Shown here: positions 54,829 to 63,515 of the stretch, in pieces | How positions within the stretch are numbered: the stretch's first letter is position 1 | How the letters are laid out: each line of letters starts with the position of its first letter | NCBI RefSeq assembly: GCF_014191545.1 | Contig: NZ_AP023361.1 | Coordinates: forward strand, 1,144,501-1,208,500 | DNA from: Terrihabitans soli | Lineage (GTDB): Bacteria; Pseudomonadota; Alphaproteobacteria; Rhizobiales; Methylopilaceae | DNA length: 64,000 nt | Direction: 5' to 3' | The notes under the pieces: model-generated | What the model was told of the DNA's origin: nothing | Database searches by the model: none | Seen by the model: only the letters and a program-made list of their open reading frames with translations | Position numbers and translations under genes: made by a program

Positions 54829-55548
54829 ATGGATCAGCAGGTCAAAGGGCGGGAAGGCGGGGCCGACTATCATGCGGCTCTGACCCAGCTGCGCGCCTTC
54901 ATCGCCCAGCAGGATGCGGATTCAGACACCCGCCTGCCGCCCGAGCGCGAGCTCTGCGAAAATCTCGGCGTCTCGCGCGGCGAGCTGCGCAAGGCTCTGG
55001 CCATTCTGGAATCCGAAGGCCAGCTCTGGCGCCATGTTGGGCGGGGCACCTTTATCGGCCAGCGCCCCATCGACGAGAGCGATGTCGGCACCCTGTCGAG
55101 CCGCACCAATCCGAGCGAGGTCATGCGCGCCCGTCTTCTGATCGAGCCGGCGATTGCCCGCGAGGCGGCCATGAACGCGAGAGCCTCCGATATCGAGGAT
55201 ATGCGGATCTGCCTCCGGCAGTCCCGCGAGGCCGAGACCTGGCGCCGCTACGAGAATTGCGACAACCGTTTCCACCGCAGCGTGGCGCAGGCGGCGGGCA
55301 ATACGCTGCTCATCGGCCTGTTCGACACGCTGAATGCGGTGCGCCGCGCGGTGGTGTGGGGGCGTCTGCGCGCCGACGCCAAGGCGCCGTCACCGAGCCA
55401 TCACAGTTTCCGGGAGCATGAGGAGATCGTTCAGGCGATTGAATCGCGCGATGTCGAAGGGGCCGGCCGCGCCATGCGCCAGCATCTCGAATCCGTCGAA
55501 CGCAAGCTGCTCGAGAGAGCGGCGATCAGCGGCGAAGACGACCGCTGA
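54829..55548 (+). CDS. GntR-family regulator, FCD (FadR-like) subgroup
   Basis: A 239-aa transcription regulator. N-terminal winged helix (RLPPERELCENLGVSRGELRKAL and GRGTFIG), then an all-helical FCD ligand domain with the metal/ligand histidines (DNRFHRSVAQ, HSFREHEEIVQAIESRD and MRQHLESV). FCD regulators usually sense small carboxylic acids. It lies beside the FAH hydrolase and transporter genes, which it likely controls. Near-identical operator halves lie at both regulatory regions. Confidence 0.92.
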   Translation: MDQQVKGREGGADYHAALTQLRAFIAQQDADSDTRLPPERELCENLGVSRGELRKALAILESEGQLWRHVGRGTFIGQRPIDESDVGTLSSRTNPSEVMRARLLIEPAIAREAAMNARASDIEDMRICLRQSREAETWRRYENCDNRFHRSVAQAAGNTLLIGLFDTLNAVRRAVVWGRLRADAKAPSPSHHSFREHEEIVQAIESRDVEGAGRAMRQHLESVERKLLERAAISGEDDR

Positions 55549-55560
55549 TCACCTTTTTGA

Positions 55561-56283
55561 TTAGCTGACCGGCGTGTGCAGCTCGCCGACGCCTTCGACG
55601 AAACCGTGCATCACATCGCCCTTCTTCACGGCGCCGACACCGGCGGGCGTGCCCGACATGATGATGTCGCCGGGGGCGAGGGTGAAGAGGCCCGAGAGAT
55701 AAGAGATCATCTCCGGCACTTTCCAGATCAGCTGGTTGAGATCGCCCGTCTGTTTGCGCTCGCCATTGACGTCGAGCCAGATGGCGCCCTTGTCGGGATG
55801 GCCGATTTCGGAGGCCGGAACGAGCTCCGAGCAGGGCGCTGAATATTCGAACGCCTTGCCGACTTCCCACGGACGGCGAAGATCCTTCGCTTCGCTCTGC
55901 AGGTCGCGGCGCGTCATATCGAGGCCGACGCAATAGCCGAACACATGGTCCAGCGCCTTGTTCAGCGGGATATCCGTGCCGCCTTTGCCGAGTGCGACGA
56001 CGAGTTCGATCTCGAAATGCAGATCGGAGGTCTTCACCGGGTAGGGGAACTTCTCGCCCGAGAGGATGACGTTGTCCGGGTTCTTCTGGAAGAAGAAGGG
56101 CGGCTCCTTGTTCGGATCGTGCCCCATCTCGATGGCGTGCGCCGCGTAATTACGGCCGACGCAATAGACGCGGCGGATCGGAAAGAGTTTCGAGGAACCG
56201 CGAACGGGCAGGGTCGTCAGCTTGGGCGGAGCGACGACAAAATCGCCCTCGGGCTTTGCGGAACGGGAAGCAGCCTCATTCAT
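55561..56283 (-). CDS. Fumarylacetoacetate hydrolase family protein
   Basis: A 240-aa FAH-fold enzyme. RVYCVGRNYAAHAIEMG, the metal ligands in FEIELVVALGKG and VGLDMTRRDLQ, and IIMSGTPAGVGAVKKGD are the family motifs. The size and the AKDLRRPWEVGKAFEYSAP segment resemble fumarylpyruvate hydrolase-like members that cleave acylpyruvates. Last gene of the importer operon, overlapping the permease by four bases; it probably acts on a product of the imported compound. Confidence 0.9.
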   Translation of the reverse strand: MNEAASRSAKPEGDFVVAPPKLTTLPVRGSSKLFPIRRVYCVGRNYAAHAIEMGHDPNKEPPFFFQKNPDNVILSGEKFPYPVKTSDLHFEIELVVALGKGGTDIPLNKALDHVFGYCVGLDMTRRDLQSEAKDLRRPWEVGKAFEYSAPCSELVPASEIGHPDKGAIWLDVNGERKQTGDLNQLIWKVPEMISYLSGLFTLAPGDIIMSGTPAGVGAVKKGDVMHGFVEGVGELHTPVS

Positions 56284-57038
56284 CCGTGTCTAACTCCAGC
56301 GTAGAATTCGATCTTGCGTTCGAGGATCGCGATCAGCTCGGCGGCGCCGAGTGCAAAGGCGAAAACGATGATGGTGAGCGCCCAGAACTCCTCCATGAGG
56401 AAGTTGCGGGAATAAAGCTCAAACAGCTCGCCGAGCCCGAGGATCGAGACGAGCAATTGCCCGATCACAACGCCTTTGACGCCGCGGATCACCCCGAGGC
56501 GGATACCGGCGAGGATTTCCGGCAGAGCCGAGAAGAAGATGATCTTCTGCGTCGTCTGCCAGCGCGTGGCGCCGAAGCTCTGCGCCATGGCGAGAAGCGA
56601 AGGCGGCACGTCGCGCACGCCGGCGCGCGTATCGAGCGCGATGATCCACACCGCAAAGAGCACGACCGAGGCGACGATGGTCGCCTGACCCATGCCGAAC
56701 AGGATCATCAGGATCGGCACGAGCGCCGAGAGGGGCGCCGAGACGAAGAGATTGACCCACATGCCGAGCAGTTTGTCGGCGCTGTCGGAACGGCCCATCA
56801 GATAGCCGAGGGGCACGCCGATCAAAATCGCGATGCCCATGCCGTAGAAGAAGCTCGTGACGGTGAGGATCGCAGCGTTGAGAAACGTTCCCGTCCCCAC
56901 GACCTGCCCGAGCTCCATGACGATGCTGGAGAGCGGCGGGAACAGAAAGACGAGATTGAGCTGTCCGACGATCTCCCAGACCAGGGCCCAGAAGAGCAGG
57001 GATGCGAGCGGCGGTATGCGATAGCCGGCGATGGTCAT
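56280..57038 (-). CDS. NitT/TauT-type ABC permease (second)
   Basis: A 252-aa inner-membrane permease of the SsuC/TauC family with about six helices. The cytoplasmic loop signature is present as SFGATRWQTTQKIIFFSALPEILAGIRLG (the EAA region). Four bases downstream of the ATPase. It is only distantly similar to the other permease at 57845, so the importer probably uses a heterodimer. Confidence 0.9.
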   Translation of the reverse strand: MTIAGYRIPPLASLLFWALVWEIVGQLNLVFLFPPLSSIVMELGQVVGTGTFLNAAILTVTSFFYGMGIAILIGVPLGYLMGRSDSADKLLGMWVNLFVSAPLSALVPILMILFGMGQATIVASVVLFAVWIIALDTRAGVRDVPPSLLAMAQSFGATRWQTTQKIIFFSALPEILAGIRLGVIRGVKGVVIGQLLVSILGLGELFELYSRNFLMEEFWALTIIVFAFALGAAELIAILERKIEFYAGVRHG

Positions 57039-57041
57039 CGG

Positions 57042-57845
57042 TTAATCCGCATAATCGCGCAGGCCGCGCCAGATGGTTTCGACCGTGTCGAGATAACCGC
57101 TATCGCGGCGGATCTGATCCGGGTCGCGGTCGCGCGAAATCTTCGGCTCGATGATGTCGGAGACGCGGCCGGGACGCGGCGACAGAAGAACGATGCGGTC
57201 GGAGAGATAGACCGCTTCTTCGATCGAATGCGTCACGAAGATCAGCGTCTTGTTTTCGATCTGGCGCAGGCGAAGGAGATCTTCCTGGAACTTGCGGCGG
57301 TTCTGTTCGTCGACGGCGCTGAACGGCTCGTCGAGGAGCAGGACATCCGCATCGACCGCAAGCGCACGCGCAAGGCCGACGCGCTGGCGCATGCCGCCCG
57401 ACAGTTCATGCGGATAGCGGTTCTCGAAACCGGCCAGGCCGACCTGCTCGATATAGTGCTTGGCCTTGGCTTCGCGTTCGGCTTTCGGCACGCCGCGCAG
57501 TTCGAGGCCGAAGGCCGCGTTGCGGAGCACCGAACCCCAGGGAAGAAGAGCGAAGTCCTGGAAGACGAAAGCGCGTTCCGGACCGGGAGCCGTCACCTTC
57601 TGGCCCTTGACCAGGACTTCGCCCGAGGTTGCGGGGAGAAGGCCCGCGATGATTTTCAGGAGCGTCGTCTTTCCGCAGCCGGACGGCCCGAGAAGCGAGA
57701 TCAGCTGGCCGGTCGGGAACGACAGGTTCACATCGCGCAGCGCTTCGACGCTTGAGCCGTAGCGCTTCGACAGATTGCGGACTTCGACAACAGGGTTTGC
57801 GGTGTCAGGCATGGCCTGTCTGATGGCTCGGACCGTCGCAGTCAT
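57042..57845 (-). CDS. NitT/TauT-type ABC ATPase
   Basis: A 267-aa ATP-binding subunit: Walker A GPSGCGKTTLLK, Q-loop FQDFALLPW, signature LSGGMRQRVGLARAL, Walker B LLLDEPFSAVD, H-loop VTHSIEEAVYL. The ATG at 57845 is the natural start; upstream in-frame sequence is the shadow of the neighbouring permease. It touches the permease stop by one base. Confidence 0.94.
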   Translation of the reverse strand: MTATVRAIRQAMPDTANPVVEVRNLSKRYGSSVEALRDVNLSFPTGQLISLLGPSGCGKTTLLKIIAGLLPATSGEVLVKGQKVTAPGPERAFVFQDFALLPWGSVLRNAAFGLELRGVPKAEREAKAKHYIEQVGLAGFENRYPHELSGGMRQRVGLARALAVDADVLLLDEPFSAVDEQNRRKFQEDLLRLRQIENKTLIFVTHSIEEAVYLSDRIVLLSPRPGRVSDIIEPKISRDRDPDQIRRDSGYLDTVETIWRGLRDYAD

Positions 57846-58666
57846 CAGTGATGCTCCTTCTTGTCGGGCCTGAACAGGGCGATCTCGATCGTTTCGAGCA
57901 GCCCGACGGTCACGGCGGCGAACAGGATGATGGTGGCGATCGCCGCATACATTTCGGCGTAATTGGCGATCGAGCGGTGATAGGTGATGAGGTCGCCGAT
58001 GCCGGTCGGCGTAATCAGAAGTTCGGCAAGGATAACGCCGACAAAGCCGGCGGAGACGCCGAGGCGAAGACCCGCAAAGATCATCGGGCTCGCATCGGGC
58101 AGGACGACCTTGAAGATTTCCTGGCGCGAGGAGCCGAGGAACGAGCGGCACATGGCCCTGAGAGATGGGCTCACATTGCGCACCGCTTTATAGCCGTTCA
58201 GCGCGATCACCGGCAGAGCCAGGATCACGACGGACAGCACTTTGGCGGTAAGGCCGATGCCGTAAATGAAAGTGATGAGCGGGATGAGGGCGGCCATGGG
58301 CGCCGCCTGCATCACGACGAAGACGGGCACGCCCGCCCACTCCAGTTCTTCGCGCAGGCCCATCGCAACGCCGGTGACGACGCCGATGACGACGGCGAGA
58401 GTTACACCGATGACGAGGGGCTGAAGCGTGTTGAGAAAAGCTGCCGGCAGCGAGCCGTCGGCAACCATCCGTCCGAACGCCAGAACGACGTCGGAGAAGG
58501 GAGGGAAGGCCACATTGATCGGAATGCGGCCCGCCACTTCCCAGGCAAGGCAGAACAGAATGACGGACGCCAGGCGCCACAGGATCATCGATCCGCCCCG
58601 GCGGCCGGCCGAAGCCGCCGCCGGAACGGCCGCGGCATCCGCCGCGACGCTGGTGTGTGCACTCAT
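57845..58666 (-). CDS. NitT/TauT-type ABC permease (first)
   Basis: A 273-aa permease with a Gly/Ala-rich N-terminal tail and six helices. The EAA-loop region reads SFLGSSRQEIFKVVLPDASPMIFAGLRLG. The C-terminus ends in a charged DKKEHH. It stands between the binding-protein and ATPase genes; two unlike permeases in one NitT-type operon are uncommon, though known for some thiamine/riboflavin and pyrimidine importers. Confidence 0.91.
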   Translation of the reverse strand: MSAHTSVAADAAAVPAAASAGRRGGSMILWRLASVILFCLAWEVAGRIPINVAFPPFSDVVLAFGRMVADGSLPAAFLNTLQPLVIGVTLAVVIGVVTGVAMGLREELEWAGVPVFVVMQAAPMAALIPLITFIYGIGLTAKVLSVVILALPVIALNGYKAVRNVSPSLRAMCRSFLGSSRQEIFKVVLPDASPMIFAGLRLGVSAGFVGVILAELLITPTGIGDLITYHRSIANYAEMYAAIATIILFAAVTVGLLETIEIALFRPDKKEHH

Positions 58667-58693
58667 ATCTACTCGCCTCGTTTTGAGTTCGCG

Positions 58694-59689
58694 TCAGCCG
58701 CCGAGAGTGGCGCGAGCCTTCTCGACCGGTCCGAGGATCCAGAAATCCTCGGCCTTCAGCGAACCGGCGTCACCCTGCAGGGCGCCGGAGACGGTGTAGA
58801 ACTCGAAATCGCTCCGCACCGCAGCCGCGCTGCCGCCATCGGCGGGATAGAGCTTGGCTTCGACCGCGTCGGCGAAATAGGGCTCGACTTCCGCTTCCAG
58901 ATCCTTCGGCAGATCCGGCAGCAGCTTGTACTTGGTGCGAAGAGCAACGACCGCTTTCGGGTCCTTGTTCAGTTCGCGCGTCGTCTTGATCAGTTCCTCG
59001 ACGAGGATGTTGATCGCATCCGCATTCTTTTCGAGGAAGGCGGTGTTGGCATAGAGCGCTTCGTCGGTCGCGTTCACATTGCCCATATCGAGCGTCTTGA
59101 ACTTGTCGCCGCCCTTGTCCTTCAGCATGCGCAGCGCGCCGCTGTCGACGATGGTCGCCTTCACATTGCCCTTCAGAAGGGCGCCGGCGCGCACTTCCGC
59201 ACCCGGTACATACGAATACTGCGAGAACTTGATGCCGTGCTTCTGGGCCATCAGGTTCATGATGGCTTCCGTGCCCGAGCCGCGCGAGTGAACGGCGAAC
59301 TCCTGGCCGTCGAGATCCTTCCAGTCCTTGTAGAACTCGGTGTTCACAACCGGATAGAAGCGCAGGTTCGACACCTGATAGAAGAGACGGATCGGCGCTT
59401 TCACCTTCTGGATGAGTGCGTAAGGCGTTCCGATACCGACATCGGCCTGGCCGCCCACAACGGCCTGCGCCGCAAGGTCTTCGGACTTGAAGAAAGTCGC
59501 TTCGACGTCTACGCCACGTTCCTTGGCGCGTTCGAATGCGATGAGAAGATTGAGGCTTTCAACACTGGCGATATCGCCGAAGGCAACGCGGATTTTGTCC
59601 GCGGCGCTGGCGGGTGCGGTAAACGTCCAGAAAAGTGCAGCGGCGGCTGTCAGGCGCGCAGCCGTAGAGAACCAAGCCCTTGTGCTCAT
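58694..59689 (-). CDS. ABC substrate-binding protein (TauA/SsuA-like)
   Basis: A 331-aa periplasmic binding protein: signal peptide (RLTAAAALFWTFTAPASA), then IRVAFGDIASVESLNLLIAFERAKERGVDV, the GGQADVGIGTPYALIQ loop and GQEFAVHSRGSGTEAIMN. The fold is that of TauA/SsuA/NMT1 proteins, but the ligand pocket gives no clear hint of substrate. The ATG at 59689 leads the operon; the frame is open to 59719. The promoter region is shared with the divergent dehydrogenase. Confidence 0.9.
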   Translation of the reverse strand: MSTRAWFSTAARLTAAAALFWTFTAPASAADKIRVAFGDIASVESLNLLIAFERAKERGVDVEATFFKSEDLAAQAVVGGQADVGIGTPYALIQKVKAPIRLFYQVSNLRFYPVVNTEFYKDWKDLDGQEFAVHSRGSGTEAIMNLMAQKHGIKFSQYSYVPGAEVRAGALLKGNVKATIVDSGALRMLKDKGGDKFKTLDMGNVNATDEALYANTAFLEKNADAINILVEELIKTTRELNKDPKAVVALRTKYKLLPDLPKDLEAEVEPYFADAVEAKLYPADGGSAAAVRSDFEFYTVSGALQGDAGSLKAEDFWILGPVEKARATLGG

Positions 59690-59712
59690 TGCTTTCCTCC
59701 CGTATTGCCGTT

Positions 59713-59744
59713 TAACCAATGTGGCAATTTATGCTGATTGGTTA
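59713..59744. promoter_or_regulatory. TAACCAAT-N16-ATTGGTTA dyad between transporter and dehydrogenase
   Basis: An eight-base perfect inverted repeat (59713-59720 and 59737-59744) in the divergent control region. Its halves match those of the gntR operator (CCAAT/ATTGG), and CCAAT-GTGGC-AATT within it repeats the N5 layout in degenerate form. A plausible GntR target acting on both transcripts. Confidence 0.6.
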
Positions 59745-59830
59745 GCAGACCCGTCCGGGACCGTCAAACCACTCGTTGCATTTTGCAAACACGTTCCGGT
59801 CAACGACGACCGCACCCGACAGGAGTTTTT

Positions 59831-60847
59831 ATGTCCTCTTCGCGCCTCGTAACCCTCATTCCCGGCGACGGAATCGGCCCCGAAATCACCGATGCCGTGA
59901 CCGCAATTCTCAAGGCGGCGGGGGCGCCCTTCACCTGGGACGTGCAGCTCGGCGGCGTTGCAGCGATGGACAAGTATGGCGAGCCGATGCCGCAGGCGAC
60001 GATCGACAGCATCCGCAAGAACGGGCTTGCGCTCAAGGGTCCGCTGGCAACGCCCATCGGCACCGGCTTCCGTTCGGTCAACGTGGCGCTGCGCGCCGAG
60101 TTCGGCCTCTACGCCAATGTCCGTCCGGCACGCACGCTCGTTCCCGGCCGCTTCGAGAATGTCGATATCATCCTGCTGCGCGAAAACCTCGAAGGCTTTT
60201 ATGTCGGCCTCGAACATTATGTCCGCGTCGGCGATGACCCGCACGGCATGGCGATTGCCCAGGGCATCAACACCAAAGAGGGCGCCCGCCGCATCATCAA
60301 ATACGCCTTCGAACTCGCGGTGAAGCAGGGCCGCAAGAAGGTCACCGTCGTGCACAAGGCGAACATCCTGAAAATGCTGACCGGCATTTTCCTCGAGACC
60401 GCGCGCGAAGTGGCCAAGGACTATGAAGGCCGCGTTGCGTGGGACGATCGCATCGTCGATGCCGCCGCCATGCTGCTCGTGCAGGATCCGACCAAGTTCG
60501 ACGTCATCGTCACGACCAATATGTTCGGCGACATTCTCTCCGATCTCATCGCCGGCCTCGTCGGCGGTCTCGGCCTCGCGCCGGGCGGCAATATCGGCAA
60601 GGACGCGGCGATCTTTGAAGCCGTACACGGCTCGGCGCCGGACATCGCCGGCAAGGGCATTGCCAATCCGACGGCCATGCTGCTCGCGGGCGCCATGATG
60701 CTCGATCATATCGGCGACCAGGCCACCGGCGACCGCGTGCGCAATGCGGTGCTGGCGACGCTGAAGTCCGGTGTGAAGACGGGCGATCTCGGCGGCAAGG
60801 CGACGACCAAGGAATATGCCGACGCGGTCATCGCGGCGCTGAAGTAG
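59831..60847 (+). CDS. NAD-dependent isocitrate-dehydrogenase-like enzyme
   Basis: A 338-aa beta-decarboxylating dehydrogenase (IDH/IMDH/tartrate-dehydrogenase family). [12 protein letters not shown] at the start, the substrate-binding [13 protein letters not shown], the lysine in [10 protein letters not shown], the [16 protein letters not shown] metal aspartates and [20 protein letters not shown] match mitochondrial-type NAD-IDH. AGGAG precedes the ATG at 59831. Its divergent position from the importer suggests oxidation of an imported 2-hydroxy acid rather than the housekeeping TCA step, which in these bacteria uses another NADP enzyme. Substrate is therefore open. Confidence 0.9.
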   Translation: MSSSRLVTLIPGDGIGPEITDAVTAILKAAGAPFTWDVQLGGVAAMDKYGEPMPQATIDSIRKNGLALKGPLATPIGTGFRSVNVALRAEFGLYANVRPARTLVPGRFENVDIILLRENLEGFYVGLEHYVRVGDDPHGMAIAQGINTKEGARRIIKYAFELAVKQGRKKVTVVHKANILKMLTGIFLETAREVAKDYEGRVAWDDRIVDAAAMLLVQDPTKFDVIVTTNMFGDILSDLIAGLVGGLGLAPGGNIGKDAAIFEAVHGSAPDIAGKGIANPTAMLLAGAMMLDHIGDQATGDRVRNAVLATLKSGVKTGDLGGKATTKEYADAVIAALK

Positions 60848-60870
60848 TCCGATCCATCGCGCCGAAATTC

Positions 60871-60903
60871 AAAGCCCGCCCGGTTCGCCGCGGCGGGCTT
60901 TGT
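60871..60903 (+). terminator. Intrinsic terminator after the dehydrogenase
   Basis: AAAGCCCGCC (60871-60880) pairs with GGCGGGCTTT (60892-60901), loop of 11, with a short T-rich end. Confidence 0.85.
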
Positions 60904-60979
60904 TGTGGGGGAAGGGCTTCCTTAAGGTTGTACCCGATAAGGATGAACGCTGAGGGTCACCTTCCGAGGACTTAGGACC

Positions 60980-61789
60980 GTGACGCGGATTTTTACTCTT
61001 TCCAGAACCCTCCTCTCGCGTGCGCGGCGCATTGCGCTTGGGTTTGGCGTACTGCTGCCCCGAAAATGTCGTGAAGTAGCGGTCCTGACGGCACTCTGTA
61101 TCACGCTGCCATTCGCGATTGCGAAAGCAGACTTCGTGCCGGGGCGAGGCTCTGGCCCCATGTATTATTTCTCAACGGATCAGGCACCCGTCCGAGTAAA
61201 GCTCTTCAACCAAAAGCTCGGGAAGGTCGGCATCGCGAATGTCCCTCGCGCTTATATCGTCTGGTTAAGTGACCGGCTGGCATCGGATGGACCGTTGCCG
61301 AACGAGATCGACGCCGATCAATTCGATATCATGTTCACGGATCGAGGTGAGCCGTGGACTGTCGCCGTCTCCAAACTGGCGAACGATAACAAAATCAGCA
61401 TTACCGATGCAGGCGCAAGTCTGCGCCCGTCGATGATCTGGGCGATAATACGTACAACATCAAAGCCGGGCCGGATGGCGAAAATGGCGGCAGGGGACAA
61501 GGCGCGATACACGCCGCAAAGCGCATCCGCATACGGTCTGACCATGTATCGCAATGGCGGTTCTTCGTTTGAATATTACTTCGGCGAACCAGGGGACGCT
61601 TTCTCCTCGGTGCGATGTGCCGGGCCGCAATCAAATAAAATTCTTTGCGGGTTCGCAGTCGATATAACGAGCGATGTCGATGCCGAAGTTCTCTTTTCCG
61701 ATTTTCGCGTTCACGGCGGGCGCGACTGGGCCAACGAACGGGTTCGTTTCGCCAAGCGCGAAATCTGCAGCCTTTTAGGCCGTTGCTAG
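60980..61789 (+). CDS. Orphan secreted protein
   Basis: A protein of up to 269 aa with a long basic N-terminus and a signal peptide-like stretch (EVAVLTALCITLPFAIAKA), after which the mature part would begin near residue 51 with DFVPGRGSGPMYY. Middle and C-terminal parts are beta-rich (YTPQSASAYGLTMYRNGG, RCAGPQSNKILCGFAVDI) with a few cysteines. The GTG start at 60980 is one option; a later start near the signal peptide is possible. Less GC-rich codon use than the neighbours. No family recognised. It lies between two copies of the dehydrogenase 3' end, suggesting insertion. Confidence 0.6.
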   Translation: MTRIFTLSRTLLSRARRIALGFGVLLPRKCREVAVLTALCITLPFAIAKADFVPGRGSGPMYYFSTDQAPVRVKLFNQKLGKVGIANVPRAYIVWLSDRLASDGPLPNEIDADQFDIMFTDRGEPWTVAVSKLANDNKISITDAGASLRPSMIWAIIRTTSKPGRMAKMAAGDKARYTPQSASAYGLTMYRNGGSSFEYYFGEPGDAFSSVRCAGPQSNKILCGFAVDITSDVDAEVLFSDFRVHGGRDWANERVRFAKREICSLLGRC

Positions 61790-61826
61790 CATCTACAGGG
61801 GATCGCTGAGACCATACAGATCACGA

Positions 61827-61860
61827 AGGTGCGGACGCGGTCATCAAGGCGCTGAAGTAA
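61827..61860 (+). pseudogene. Remnant of a dehydrogenase 3' end (duplicate)
   Basis: The sequence encoding E-G-A-D-A-V-I-K-A-L-K-stop matches the last eleven codons of the dehydrogenase at 60814-60847 ([11 protein letters not shown]-stop). Twelve bases (GACGCGGTCATC) and eleven bases (GCGCTGAAGTA) are identical and in register. It has no start or upstream frame, so it is a fragment left by a duplication or insertion. Confidence 0.75.
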
Positions 61861-61870
61861 CGCCTCGGAA

Positions 61871-62401
61871 TCAGGCGGGGACGTAGGTCAGTCTGATCAC
61901 GTCCTCGCCCATCGCATCATTCGCAACAAGGCGAAGCTTCGGCCGCGGCCCGGCAAAATAGGGCTTGCCCTGGCCGAGCACGACCGGGTGCAGATAGATC
62001 CGGTACTCATCGATCAGGTTCAGCTCGGTGAGGCTCTTCGCAAGATTGGGACCTGCGATCTCGATCTCGCCGCTCTGTTCGGCCTTCAGCTTTTTCAGCG
62101 CGGTTTCAAGATCGCCGCTAATCAGCGTCGCATTCGGGCCGACCTCTGTCAGCGTGCGCGAGACGACCCATTTTGGCCGACGCCGCCACGCGACCGCAAA
62201 CGCGCGCTCATCGTCGTCCCAGTCGGGATGTTCGTCGTCCCAGTAGCGCATGATCTCATACATCACGCGGCCGTAGACGCTGCCGGTCTGAGCCTCGGCC
62301 TCTTTGACGAAATGACGGAACAGCGTCGCGTCCGGCGCAAACCCCGTATGATCGACATAGCCGTCGAGCGACTGGTTCATGCCGAAGACGAACTTCGCCA
62401 C
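61871..62401 (-). CDS. Dihydrofolate-reductase-like (RibD C-terminal) protein
   Basis: A 176-aa protein of the DHFR/RibD-C family: KFVFGMNQSLDGYVDH at the start, VYGRVMYEIMRYW, then KWVVSRTLTEVGPNATLI, and the NADPH-binding region GEIEIAGPNLAKSL with YLHPVVLGQGKPYF. Such YwjB/YyaP-like reductases have unassigned substrates. The stop falls close to the dehydrogenase remnant. Confidence 0.87.
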   Translation of the reverse strand: MAKFVFGMNQSLDGYVDHTGFAPDATLFRHFVKEAEAQTGSVYGRVMYEIMRYWDDEHPDWDDDERAFAVAWRRRPKWVVSRTLTEVGPNATLISGDLETALKKLKAEQSGEIEIAGPNLAKSLTELNLIDEYRIYLHPVVLGQGKPYFAGPRPKLRLVANDAMGEDVIRLTYVPA

Positions 62402-62402
62402 G

Positions 62403-63515
62403 CTATTTCGTCTCCGACGACCACGGGAAGTTCACATAGCGGTCGCGCGTGTCGTAACAGATATTGCCGTAGAATTTGAGGTAGGCATCGCGGCGCTTCT
62501 CGTCCTTGTAGACGGCGCCGGGATCCGAGAGATCGGCGCGGTAGCTGCCGAGATTGTCTTTCGTCAGCGCGACCGGCAGGACATCCATCGCCTGCGGCAC
62601 GCTTTTGCCCTCCAGCCAGTCGGCGGCATGCTGGCCCATCGCATAGCCGAAGATCGGCGAAGCCAGGCTGACGCTGACCTTGTAGGGACTGCCGTCCTTT
62701 TCGATCTCGCCGACCGCGCCCGGCTCGCCATCGATGCCGCCGAGAAACTGATCGGGCCGCGCTTTGCCCTCGGCGCGCAAGGCCGACAGCGCGCCGAGCA
62801 CGACGGTGTCCGCGCCGAGCACGACATCCACATTCGGATGCGCCTGAAGGATTGTCTTCATTGTCGCAAAGCCTCCTTCCATATCGACGGTCAGCGGCGA
62901 GATGTCGGCGACGATCGTCACCTCCGGCATGGTTTCGAGAACATCGCGCATGGCGGTGAAGCGCGGCGCGACGAATTCGAGGCTGTCATGCGTGAGAAGC
63001 ACAACGCTCGCCTTCTTGAAATGCGCGCGGATATAGGCGGCCGCTTCATCGGCCAGAGTCTTGCCGGTGAGATATTGCGGCGCGTTGAGAAGCGAGGTTG
63101 CCGGCGGCGCAACAATGCTGCTGACATAGCCGCCCGCCCACATCTGTTCCTGCAGCGATCCGGCAAGGGAAGGACTATCGACGGGCGCGGCGACTACGGC
63201 GCCGAAATTCGCCGTACGGAAGGCCCGCACATGTTCGGCATTTTTCGCCGCATCGTTGTTTGCGACATCGACACGGTAGTCGAGCCCGCGATCGGACGCC
63301 GCCTTGCGCAGGCCGAAATCGACGCCGTCCATGAAATCGCGGTCATTGTCCTTGGCAAAACCCAGCGCCTTGTTGAGGCCGGGCGGCGGCGTGCAGGCCG
63401 GCGCCGAGGCATCGAAGGCGGGAAAGACGGTCTGCGCTGTAATGCCGGCCGGGCGCTCCTGCGCCAGCGCAGGCCATGCGAGGAGACACAGCGCGATCAG
63501 GGAAATGTTCTTCAT
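62403..63515 (-). CDS. Periplasmic sugar-binding protein, sensor-associated
   Basis: A 370-aa exported protein of the Peripla_BP_4 (LacI/ribose-binding-like) family. Signal peptide ISLIALCLLAWPALA, KALGFAKDNDRDFMDGVDFGL, the two Rossmann-like halves with VVLGADTVVLGALSAL and FLGGIDGEPGAVGEIEKDG. The ATG overlaps the stop of the sensor kinase upstream as ATGA, and no permease or ATPase follows, so it probably reports a ligand to the kinase rather than feeding a transporter. Confidence 0.85.
   Translation of the reverse strand: MKNISLIALCLLAWPALAQERPAGITAQTVFPAFDASAPACTPPPGLNKALGFAKDNDRDFMDGVDFGLRKAASDRGLDYRVDVANNDAAKNAEHVRAFRTANFGAVVAAPVDSPSLAGSLQEQMWAGGYVSSIVAPPATSLLNAPQYLTGKTLADEAAAYIRAHFKKASVVLLTHDSLEFVAPRFTAMRDVLETMPEVTIVADISPLTVDMEGGFATMKTILQAHPNVDVVLGADTVVLGALSALRAEGKARPDQFLGGIDGEPGAVGEIEKDGSPYKVSVSLASPIFGYAMGQHAADWLEGKSVPQAMDVLPVALTKDNLGSYRADLSDPGAVYKDEKRRDAYLKFYGNICYDTRDRYVNFPWSSETK

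Noticed and set aside
56256-59737. Two long plus-strand frames (499 and 629 codons) over the ABC importer
   Set aside because: They are antisense to four strongly supported transporter genes and show the same low-complexity charge pattern.
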